From NCBI RefSeq assembly GCF_048544455.1, contig NC_133536.1:25050152-25114151 (forward strand): a stretch of 64,000 nucleotides of DNA, in the 5' to 3' direction. Shown here one piece after another: positions 11,018-21,383 of this stretch; the stretch's first letter is position 1; every line of letters begins with the position of its first letter. The notes beneath the pieces are model-generated. The model had not been told where the DNA came from. It saw nothing but the letters and a program-made list of their open reading frames with translations, and searched no databases. Source of the stretch: Silene latifolia. Its lineage: Eukaryota; Streptophyta; Magnoliopsida; Caryophyllales; Caryophyllaceae. Position numbers and translations under genes: made by a program.

Positions 11018-12859
11018 CTATAATTGCTTTATCAAATGGTCAGTAGAGGTATCCTCGCCATCATTTGGTGTGAGAATGTTGGTGTTGGTGATTGGACCAT
11101 TGGCAATGGGACCACTTTGAGAAGTGTTTTGATATGGACGCCCTGAACGAGTAAGGTGGTCTATATCTTGGTCCTCACTATTTTTGACTATTTCCTCACT
11201 GATTTTAACTAGGTAGTGTTCGGTGAGGTACTCATCTTCATCATCGTCGGCCCATACTCCATTGATAGTAGCAAGCTCTCTCAACCTTATGATTTCGGCT
11301 TCCAAGTGGATGATTTGGTCGATTAGCTAATCAACCACGGCTACTACTTCTTGCATTGTAGCATTTTGAGAGAGACTTAGTGGCGCGCGTTCCTTTGGCA
11401 TTGTACTCGGATTACGTAGGGATGCCACTACACTTTCTAGTTCTGAGACTTGTCTATTGACACTCTTTGCCCATGCGATAAAGTCGGTGATAGTAGGGGA
11501 AGTGGTGGAGTAACTCCCTTCACTTTCTATGGCATGGATCTCATCTTCGACTGGAGAAATGAGGTGTGAACAATCTAAGGTATATTCTTCACTTGTGATC
11601 ATCAGAATTCCAAGAGGATTCTGAGTATTGTTAGGCTTACCTCCAGGCGGTATGGGTAGGCGACCGTCTTCAATCATGTCTTGAAGGACGTGTTTTAGCT
11701 TGTAATATTTCTCTGTATCGTGTCCCTTACCTCTATGATATTCGCAGTATGAATTCTCGTCCCAGAACTTGGATTTCTTTTATGGATCAGGTGTAGGCCC
11801 TATGGGTTGGAGCTTACCTTGTTTCATCAATCTCTTCAATGAATTGGAATATGTATCGCCAATGTTCGTGAATTTCCTTTGTGGGTTATTCTTCTTTGAC
11901 GATTCAAGAAGGTTGACTTCATCAGCCTTGCTAGTAGAGACGTAGGAACGACTTGTTGAGCCTTGATATCCACGACTTACCGTTTTGGACAAGAGTCCTT
12001 TACGGATGTCATCCTCAATTCTTGTCCCTAGTACCGTTAAATCTTTGAAGGTATTAATGTTTTGGTACCTCAAGTGACTTGCATAAATGGGTTTTAAGTT
12101 GTCCACGAACTTTTCTACGAGGGTAGCTTCATCCGGGCGCTCGACAAGTTGGGTACTAGTCTTCCTCCACCTACTTAGGAAGTCGGTGAAACCTTCTTTC
12201 TCATTCTGGGTAAGTACCTCTAAAGTGCGCATATTGACTTGGATCTCGATGTTATCCGCGTATTGTTTAGCGAACTCAGTTGCGGTGTCATCCCATGTAG
12301 AAATCTTCTTATGCTCTAGGGAATAGAACCATTGCTTAGGGATGGTGTCAAGAGATGAAGGAAAGATCCTTAAGAACATCTCGGATTTGATGCCTTTGAT
12401 AGACATGTAGTCCTTGAAAGCACGGATATGGTTCAAAGGGTTTTCATGCCCCTTGAATTTCGGGATATCCATCATGTTAAAGTTGGTTGGCAATTTGGCA
12501 CTCACGGCCTCATACTTACGATTGTTTTCCCTATAGATATCATCCCCTTTGAGGTACATCAATTGCTCCTCCAAGTATTGGAGTCGCTTCTCAGCTTCAG
12601 TCAGACCTACGGGAGGGTTGGCTTCTTGTGGTCCCACATAAGGTGGAGGGTTGTCATTCACAAAATCATTCACAAAATCATTGGACACTTCATTTTCTAC
12701 AGGAGTTAGCCAAGTCTCTACAGCAATAATTCGTCCCTCGATTGTGTTGAGGCGATCATACACTTGGTCTTGGCTAGTGTGGAGACGAGCGAGCGCGGCT
12801 AGGATTTGATCATTACCATTCTGGAGTTGACTATTGCTTGTGGTGCTAGTGTCAGGCAT
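11018..12859 (-). pseudogene. Tat gag region
   Basis: Minus-strand protein that begins MPDTSTTSNSQLQNG at 12859. It has a coiled-coil-like N-terminal part, a retrotransposon gag domain (FPSSLDTIPKQWFYSLEH; FAKQYADNIEIQVNMRTLEV; EGFTDFLSRWRKTSTQL) and an acidic, low-complexity C-terminal part. Gag forms the particle that encloses element RNA. Immediately upstream (12903) lies the insertion of the Athila-like element into the leader. Part of a broken fossil. Confidence 0.85.
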
Positions 12860-12902
12860 CTTGGAAACTGGACAAGAGATCGACGACGAATCAAAACACG
12901 AT

Positions 12903-14230
12903 TGATACGTGCATTTTATATAGTCTTTTCAAGCCTCTTTATGCACGTATTTCCATTCTATCCTCGTAGTTTTATGCTATGAAATGCCCCGAATATTCTA
13001 CTTTGTTTTGTTTTGGTTTATTTGCAGGAATGGACCTGAAAGTGGTGGAATCAAGCCTTTTATCGTCCGTTTTGCATGCATTTGGAAGATGAGTGGATTT
13101 GGAGCGGGAATATTACAGTTATGGGATGCGTGAAGTCATTTCGGAAGCTAGATCGCCAAGTCAAGGCTGAAACAAACGACATAATGAGCTGGCTGAGTCA
13201 AAGTTGCTCGATCGAAGGCTTTATTAGTCGATCGAGCACTATTGGACGATGAGAAGACTCGATCGAGTACTTTATGTGTTCGATCGAGATGAGCGTTTTA
13301 ATGGTTCCTCGATCGAGTGGTTTATCTACTCGATCGAGTGATTTTTTCTTGTTTTTGTTCGATCGAATATTTCTAAATTGTTCGATCGAGTAATTATCTA
13401 ATGGGCTCGGGCTTCTTTAGTTTAATTTCGTTTTTTAGGTTAAATAATTGTCTTTCCTATAAATAGGAAAGACGACATGAGATTTAAAGAACACATCATA
13501 CGTTACTTTTCTCCCTTTCTCAGTGGAACATTGTTTTTCTCTCTATTTTCCGGATCTTATTCTGTAACTTTCTCTTTCCCTTCACTCTTTTATTTAATGC
13601 TTATTATACTTCTATCCCTTGTTCTTGCTCTTTTCTTATTTATGTCTAGCTAATTCAATTGCTAAGATTTAGGGGAGTCAATGAATCGTTCTTAATTGCT
13701 AATTAGGCTACGGATCTTTCGTTGTTGTTAAGTCTATGTTGTTAATCACTGCTCATAACTGTAACTAGCTATTTGAATCGATGCACTTAGCCTATTTAAC
13801 CTTGGTAAGCCTTAACCTAGATCGGAAGGTTGGAAGGGGTGAGACCCGCAGAGAACAATATGATGCTTTAGTGAGGGCGAAAGCTAAGCTAATAGTATTT
13901 TAGGGCGAATTGAGACCGGAAGGAGATATTCGTTGCCCCTTAGACCGACATATGCGACCGATCTGTACCTTAGCTGTAATTAACTGACATTCATTGATGA
14001 CCCGATAATCCCAGTTCTCTTTCTTTACTGTTAATCCCTCTTATTCTTCTCTCTCGCTTTAATCTTATTTAGTTTATTTCAAACAATTAAAACCCCCATC
14101 TTGTGACCTTGGACGGACTAAATTGACAAGTAGATAGTGACCGCCTCCCTATGGAGATCGACCCTACTTACCGCTGACTTCTGTTAGTTGTACTTAGGTA
14201 TTTATTTTTTGTACTGAAACGACGATATCA
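12903..14230 (+). repeat. 5' LTR of the Athila-like element
   Basis: 1328 bp, matching 19326-20630. It contains a cluster of TCGATCGA-centred palindromes (about 13208-13400) and a TATA box inside a perfect inverted repeat (13450-13473). It has about 20 bp that the 3' LTR lacks within the palindrome cluster. Confidence 0.92.
13450..13473 (+). promoter_or_regulatory. LTR TATA box in the loop of a perfect inverted repeat
   Basis: 8-bp arms GTCTTTCC and GGAAAGAC flank the 8-bp centre TATAAATA. The same arrangement is intact in the 3' LTR (19851-19874). It is the probable core promoter of the element, since a C/T-rich initiator-like stretch follows. Confidence 0.7.
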
Positions 14231-14235
14231 AATTT

Positions 14236-14253
14236 TGGCGCCGTTGCCAGGGA
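14236..14253 (+). other. Primer binding site (tRNA-Asp type)
   Basis: TGGCGCCGTTGCCAGGGA begins five bases after the 5' LTR. This matches the PBS known for Athila and related plant Gypsy elements. Confidence 0.8.
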
Positions 14254-14385
14254 GGCAACTATTTTATTTACTTGTTGTATTTTTGTCTGTCTTTAACCTC
14301 GAGGAATTTATTCCTTGAGGCAGTTCTTACCTTTTTCCTTTAGTGCTGTTTTGATAGGCCCATTAGGTCCAGCTAAACAGGATTA

Positions 14386-15110
14386 TTGGGAGAAGATCTT
14401 CAAAGGGAAGGCTTGAGTACCTTTGATCTACCACCTATGTTCCATCCTATGGCGCAGCAGGTGGAATTTTGCGAGAGATATGATGATGTGGGGCATGATG
14501 CTGTTACTTGTTATGCGGAGAATGACCGAGTCTATGCATATTGGCAGTATAGACAAGATCGTTATAGTTCTCAAAGTGGGGGTTACCCAAACTATTCTCC
14601 ACTTCCGCCGCAGAATTACTATGTGCCGCCACATTCGATTTAGCAGCAAGGCTTTCAAAGGCCTTCATTTTCTTTTCCGCCACAGCAGGTTCCTCCCTCC
14701 ACTATCAACAAGGAAGAGATTGCGGAATTGAAGTCTTTAGTGAAGGCACTTGCTCTACAAGTGCAAGAAACTGCGCAAGCTAGAGATGCTTCTATCAAGA
14801 GACTTGAGACTTAATTGGCTCAAGTAGCTGCCGAGCAAGATGCTGATATGTATGACTCGGAAATTGATAATATTGTCGAAAATGAAGCATCAAACGAAGA
14901 CTTCAAGGTTGTTCCGTATGAAAAATTCGATTAAGCTAGCTTTAGTATTCGATCGAATGACTTATTTGAGGAGGATCTCGATCGAACATATTCTTTTGTT
15001 CGATCGAACAGTTTATTCGAGGAGGACCTGGATCAAACAGTCACAGAGACTGTTCGATCGAGCAGTTTGGGTGAAGAAAGCTTTTGATCGAATTTATTAG
15101 CTATGGACAG
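14386..15110 (+). pseudogene. Gag-like remnant of the Athila-like element
   Basis: Plus-strand coding pieces contain a zinc-knuckle-like segment (VGHDAVTC), a Tyr/Gln/Pro-rich stretch, and a coiled-coil-like segment (KEEIAELKSLVKALALQVQE) as seen at the C-terminal side of Athila gag. Downstream (about 14945-15090) the coding area is invaded by the same TCGATCGA-centred repeats as in the LTR. No pol follows. Broken fossil. Confidence 0.6.
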
Positions 15111-15390
15111 TGTTAATTCGCCATTCATGCCTATTCCGTATGACATTAAAAAGGTAAATGAAGACCAATCCTATCCGACTAGAGGTATTGCTATTCCTTT
15201 AGTTGATTCCGATAAGATTCTTTTTATTCCTTCCGTTAAATCATTTACTGCTGTTGATTTAACGCCTCCGCCCCAGTTTGGGAGCAAGTTGGAGGAATGT
15301 CGTCGTGTTTCTTCTTATACATGTCTTGACAGGTTAGAAGACCCGGGAGGAGGATTGAAGGATCTATCCCGCGTAAGAAGAAGACGCGAG

Positions 15391-17141
15391 TGGTCGGATT
15401 TATTTCGGATGCTATATTCAATTTTTCGGAACAATTGTCGTTGGAAGCACCTAGACCAAAACACAATTTATAACTTCACAAACAACTCTACAATAAGTAA
15501 AGAGGCAAGTAAAGGTCGGATCCCAAGGGACGGGAATTAAGATGAGATTTCTATTGAAACTAGTGGTGTCTTAGGGGTGTCACAATTTGGGTTGATGTAG
15601 AAGGTCACTAAACTAAATAGCAATGAAAGTAAATAAGCAAGATGAATTGAAAGGGTTGTAAACAATTGATAAAAAGCACTAGGGTGTCATGGGGTCATAG
15701 GGGATTCATGGGAATTGATCATACAAACATGTTCTCAAATTATAAGCAAGCAATTATTGTTGTGATGGATTGAGTTGGGTTATATCTTACAATCCTAGGA
15801 AAGTTTGGGTCCCGGAGCCGAATCTATTAGATTGTACAACACCTACAAGTCGACTTAGTCTTCCCTACTCAACAACATGCATGGTCTAATGAGACTCGAG
15901 TTGGTTTATGTCTTACAAGTCTCATTAAAAAGATAGGTGATGGGTAAAAAATGCAAGGATTCATAGGCTCACATTTCATCAAACATAACATGTGCATGAG
16001 TTGAGATCAAAACAAGCAAGCAAATAAACCATGAAAGCATATTAATTTAAGCATGAATCATTCCCCATGTTGGTTTCCCCTAATTACCCATTAACCCTAG
16101 CTATGGAACTACTCACTCATTATCATGTTGAACATGCTAGCAAGGTTGTCAATCATACCAACAAAGTGAAACATGATGAACAAATGAAAGTAATTAACAA
16201 TAATTAAAAAGGGATTAAGAGAATTATACCTACTAATGATTCCAATAATAAAGCAAAGAATAATAGAAGTACTTGATGCTTGATTGAGAGGTTGTCAATC
16301 TCCCAATAATAACCCAAATAATCTTCAATTACCCAAAATAAAGGATGAACAAAAGAGAGATTAAGGAAATAAAACTTGTATTAAAACTTGATTAATTGTT
16401 GATTACAAAACTAAAGAGAGATTTTATTGATATTAACTACTCTAAGAATTGATAAGAAGAACATGCTCTTCTAATTAGACTAATGGGGTATTTATAGTGG
16501 AAATTAGGTGGATGCATTAGGGTTAACTAAGGGCTTAAATGACGATTAAGTCCCTACTTAGGGAAACGCCGGTATTTTCTGAAGGAAGGGCATCTTTCTT
16601 GAAGCTTGAAGAAACGGATTTGCGCTGTCTTGGAATCCGTGCGTCTTAGGCACGGACGGCCGGGATTCGAGTCTCTGCCGGCGTCTTTGGTAGAAGACAA
16701 GCGTCTTCTGGTGTTGCTTTGCCCGGCGTCTTTGGTAAAAGACGCACGGATTGTGGTCCTGGGGGACGGGCGTCTTGGGGAACACGGGCGGATTGTTTGC
16801 TCACCGTGTTTCTTCTTCTTTTCTTCCCTTTTCTTCATAAAATCCTTGGGGATTTCCTTGGGGATGCAAGGATCTTTCCTCATCATAGCCCAACTACTAT
16901 AATATATACAAAGGCCTTCTAATCTTATCTCTCCTTGATGCTTGGTCATGGGATTCAATCAATTTAGTCTCATTTTGCCAAGAAAATGCAAGGTTTGCAC
17001 TCCTTTCCTACCAAGGACACAAAACCTCAAAGAATATGCAAAACAAAGAACCAAAGACAATAAATGACCCAAATATGCACTAAAAAGCATGGGAACAAGG
17101 CTAATTCGGGGACTAAATGGGCGCTAATTATGGTCACATCA
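15391..17141 (-). mobile_element. Solo LTR, 1.75 kb, inside the Athila-like element
   Basis: Flanked by the exact duplication GCGAG (15386-15390 and 17142-17146). On the minus strand it starts TGATGTGACC and ends in CA. A minus-strand TATAAATA is at 16489-16496. Near 16600-16800 it has a run of GACGCCCGT/GCGTCTT-type short repeats. No coding region, hence a solo LTR. Ty3/Gypsy is likely, family not resolved. Confidence 0.85.
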
Positions 17142-17146
17142 GCGAG

Positions 17147-19325
17147 AGAAGGCTAATAGTGACGTCTGTAATGCTGTAAAGAGCCGCTGTTTTTCCGTTG
17201 CTGTGCTGTGGAGACCGGAAGTAAAGCTGATGGACACTGAAGCGACTGCATCCAGTCAGAAGCCTAGTGGTGGGCCATTAAGTTTTGTTGGCGAATGAAG
17301 AAAGGAAGGTCGGGCTGGGACCTATCTGAAACTAGCGCTGTCCGGGAGACAACCTGGAGTTTTAATTTTTAGTTATTTTTCAAACATTTCAGTTGTGTGT
17401 GTAATAATTGGTTTTTAAACCATAGACTGGAATAGTTAAGCTTGTTTCGTTAGTTTCGCGGGCTATTTATTGCATCTTTGCAGGAGTCTATTGTGAATGG
17501 CTCGATCGAGTACTCTACTTACTCGATCGAACTACTTTGCTGCGGATTTCACTTGATCGAATACATCTTCTTCTCGATCGAGTGCCTGCCAAAGAAGATC
17601 TTTCGATCGAGAGCCCTGATTCCTCAATCGAACTGCTTAGGTGCCCAGTTCACTCGATCGATCAGTGTTTCATTTCGATCGAGTGCTTTTGACTTGGATT
17701 CGTTTCCAATGACACTGTTCTGCAGCTGTTTGTGACCTCCCCTGTTGCTGGCTGGTTTGGGGAGGTCCCTACTTCACGTAATCTTGTGAGTTTTCCACAT
17801 TCCCACTCTCTCTCCTTTTTAGTTTGCATTTCCTTTTCTTATTTTTGAGTCAATGAGGGCATTGTACGATTTGGTTTGGGGAGGTTATGCATCCATATCT
17901 GTGTCTGCATGTTGTTTTTATTGCATTTCTGTTATCACGTTTAATTTCTGTATGCATTGTTGTTTATTTTCATAAAAATAAAAAAATCTCATAAAAATTA
18001 GAAAATTGGAATCATTCAAAAAAAAATTCACGTTTATTTTAGTATATAGGTTGAGTCGGAACGGTAGATTTCAATGATGAAATTGCACTGCGATTGTCTT
18101 TTTGCTTAAGCCTTGCATAAACTAATTATCTTTTAGCTTTGTCTTATTGCATATCTACGAGTTAATGTTTAAATTGAGCTGAACGTATAGACTTGACCTG
18201 AAATTTTGATAACCTACTTATAATTTCTAAGATTTAGAGCCTTATAAACTGGTGTCATTTGTGACCAGTTTCATGTAGGATTGTGAGTAGTTACTCCTTG
18301 CATAACATGTATCATCAATTTGCACAAGTATAAAATTCAATTGCTTTTTGCCTACATACTTCGGGTTAGTGGTTGGTGTCACATGCAGGGAGGCACTTAC
18401 AATTTCCTTTTTCTTTCATTTTTACCCATTTAACTCCACATTAGCTAAGTTTGCCCTTTGACCCTTAACTACATCCAAATTTAACCTGCCTTGTCAAGCT
18501 AGTTGTGTATGTTTTTGCGGTATATAATTTATTGTGCCAAGTTTGGCTTGTATCTGATGATTTAGAGTTAATAATTTATGAATAAAAGGAGGATGAGAAA
18601 AGAAAATTGAAAAAATATAGAAAATGAAAAAAAGAGGAGAAAACGTGATGAAGAAAAAAAAAGAAGAAAAAGAAAAAAGAAAAAGATATTTGATTATAAG
18701 ATCGGTTTCTGCTCCTATGCTTTATTTATATCTATTGAGGAGTATGTTCAGTTCGGTTTGGTGAGTTTTGGTGCCAAATGAAGGGCACATGTGTTTAGTT
18801 CTATAATTGAGTAAGAATGGATATGTCCCATTTGGTTCTGTTTAGGTACTAGCTTGGTTGCCTATGCCTCCACATTCCCATAAACGTTTTGCCTTTTCTT
18901 ACTCATTGCCTCACTTTCCCATAACTTTTGTAAGCCCTCGGCTGTGACGGACACTGTTTGGTTGGAATGTATGTACGGTAGCTAGAATTGTCTATCATAT
19001 TAGTTACATGCGTGTTTATATGGGTCGTAGTTTAGGTGAGCGACTATATTTCTTTTTCTCTTACATGCATATGTTCACCCCTTGCTTCATGAGAGAAGAG
19101 TGACCCGTGAGAGTCCATCATTAAAGGTCATGCAAGGTCGACAGTTCAACTTTATTATAAACATCTTATAACTCGTTTGCACTTGACTGTTTTGCTATAC
19201 GTATTAGTGCTTGCATTAAATTGGTTTAGGTGGACAATTTGTAGCTAGCCCTCAGTTTTATTATCCATTCCTTAGTTTGCATTTAGTTTACTCGAGGACG
19301 AGTAAAGGTTTGGTTTGGGGAGATT
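17147..19325 (+). other. 3' non-coding part of the Athila-like element
   Basis: No ORF of note. It contains a second cluster of CTCGATCGAGT-like palindromes (about 17498-17690), repeated GGTTTGGGGAGG purine blocks (about 17752 and 17871), a long A/G-rich tract (18584-18690), and the final purine tract just before the 3' LTR (about 19311-19323). Repeated PPT-like blocks are typical of the long 3' regions of Athila elements. Confidence 0.7.
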
Positions 19326-20630
19326 TGATACGTGCATTTTATATAGTCTTTTTAAGCCTCTTTATGCACGCATTTCTATGCTATCCTCTTAGTTTTATGC
19401 TATGAAATGCCCTGAATATTCTACTTTGGTTTGTTTTGGTTTATTTCCAGGAGTGGACCTGAAAGTGGTGGAATCAAGCCTTTTATCGTCCGTTTTGCAT
19501 GGATTTGGAAGATGAGTGGATTTGGAGCGGGAATACTACTGTTATGGAATGCGTGAAGTCATTTCGGAAGCTAGATCACCAAGTCAAGGTTGAAACTAAC
19601 GACATAATGAGCTGGCTGAGTCAAAGTTGCTCGATCGAAGGCTTTATTAGTCGATCGAGCATATTTGGACGATGAGAAGACTCCATCGAGTACTTTATGT
19701 GTTCGATCGAGATGAGCTTTTTAAGGTTCCTCGATCGAGTGGTTTTTTCTTGTTTTTATTCGATCTAGTATTTCTAAACGGTTCGATCGAGTAATTATCT
19801 AATGGGCTCGGGCTTCTTTAGTTTAATTTCGTTTTCTAGGTTAAATAATTGTCTTTCCTATAAATAGGAAAGACGACATGAGATTTAAAGAACACGTCAT
19901 ACATTACTTTTCTCCCTTTCTCAGTGGAACATTGTTTTTCTCTCTATTTTCCGAATCTTATTTTGCAACTTTCTCTTTCCCTTCACTCTTTATTTAATGC
20001 TTATTATTCTTCTATCCCTTGTTCTTGCTCTTTTGTTATTTATGTCTAGCTAATTCAATTGCTAAGATTTAGAGGAGTCAATGAATTGTTGTTAATTGCT
20101 AATTAGGCTATGGATCTTTCGCTGTTGTTAAGTCTATGTTGTTAATCACTGCTCATAACTGTAACTAGCTATTTGAATCGATGCACTTAGCCTATTTAAC
20201 CTTGGTAAGCCTTAACCTAGATCGGAAGGTTGGAAGGGGTGAGACCCGCAGAGAACAATAGGATGCTTTAGTGAGGGCGAAAGCTAAGCTAATAGTATTT
20301 TAGGGCGAATTGAGACCGGAAGGAGATATTCGTTGCCCCTTAGACCGACACATGCGACCGATATGTACCTTAGCTGCAATTAACTGACATTCATTGATGA
20401 CCCGATAATCCCAGTTCTCTTTCTTTACTGTTAATCCCTCTTATTCTTCTCTCTCGCTTTAATCTTATTTAGTTTATTTCAAACAATTAAAACCCGCATC
20501 TTGTGACCTCAGACGGACTAAATTGACAAGTAGATAGCGACCGCCTCCCTATGGAGATCGACCCTACTTAACGCTGACTTCTGTTAGTTATACTTAGGTA
20601 TTTATTTTTGGTACTGAAACGACGGTTTCA
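19326..20630 (+). repeat. 3' LTR of the Athila-like element
   Basis: 1305 bp, about 96% identical by eye to the 5' LTR. It keeps the TATA-in-inverted-repeat (19851-19874) and most TCGATCGA motifs. The right flank ACGAT completes the target duplication. Confidence 0.92.
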
Positions 20631-21383
20631 ACGATCAACCATTCTAGCACACTTACTCAAAGACAAGACTCGACTCATGAAGTGGGGGTTTGCCACTTGT
20701 GTCAAGTGAGGTTTGAAAATGACAAAGCTTTTAAATGTTAGTCCTATTCAAATATAGTGTAGTTGCAGGAGTGGACTCGAAGTGAGGTTTTGAAATGGGC
20801 TATTAAGGCCCGAATTTTGACTCGATTTTGGGACAGAGTTTCGACTTGTTTTGCGCTAACTTTGGCCTATTTCGAAAATTCTTACATTTTAAAAGAGGTT
20901 TTGATTTTTACAAAATTAGTCATGGTTTTGTTTACAAAATGGTGATCACGTATAATAAAAGCATTCATACAGGCATTATAACGGTATGCTGAGTGCATTT
21001 AAAAGGTTTTAGTTTAAAGGGTGGGTTGCCATACCGAACAATCATGCCTGGGTCTGTGGAGAGGCTTGTACGAAACAGGAGTAAGGCCGATTCCTAGTCC
21101 ATTTCCTCGGGTAGTGAAAGCCCTTGATACAAACAGGAGTAAGCATCATGGTATGGTTGACGTCAATCGCTATCCATCCTTAGGCCCAGATAAGAATTTG
21201 GACAATTTAGACGGGACGATTGGTCGAATAGGTTGGGTTGGGCCTAGGAAGGCCGAATAAACGATCTAGGAAGACCGAGTTATGAAAACCGACAACTGTC
21301 TCGTATAAAGTATTCCCTAACCTTGTTCAAGTTTCACCCTTGGCAACACGTAAGTGTATTACTCCCAAGTGGAGTCGCCAAAC
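20631..21383 (-). other. Leader and primer binding site of the Tat element
   Basis: Non-coding leader between the 5' LTR and gag (minus strand). Directly next to the LTR, the reverse complement of 21363-21380 is TGGCGACTCCACTTGGGA, a PBS-like site starting TGG as expected for a tRNA 3' end. Similar TGGCGACTC sites are usual in Tat/Ogre elements. No gene seen. Confidence 0.65.

Larger units (their letters stand above)
12903..20630 (+). mobile_element. Non-autonomous Athila-like LTR retrotransposon
   Basis: Two LTRs (12903-14230 and 19326-20630) start TGATACGTGC and end in TCA. The element is flanked by the exact 5-bp duplication ACGAT (12898-12902 and 20631-20635). A PBS, TGGCGCCGTTGCCAGGGA (14236-14253), complementary to tRNA-Asp as in Athila, follows the 5' LTR. 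A purine tract (GGTTTGGGGAGA) precedes the 3' LTR. Inside are only gag-like remnants, no RT or integrase, and a nested solo LTR (15391-17141). My by-eye alignment of the LTRs gives about 4% differences, or on the order of 1-2 million years at about 1e-8 per site per year. It is broken and non-autonomous. It sits in the leader of the older Tat element. Confidence 0.92.

Noticed and set aside
13208-13400. Regularly spaced TCGATCGA repeats as a CRISPR-like array
   Set aside because: The repeats are short palindromes with irregular spacing in an LTR of a plant element; CRISPR arrays are not expected in nuclear plant DNA.
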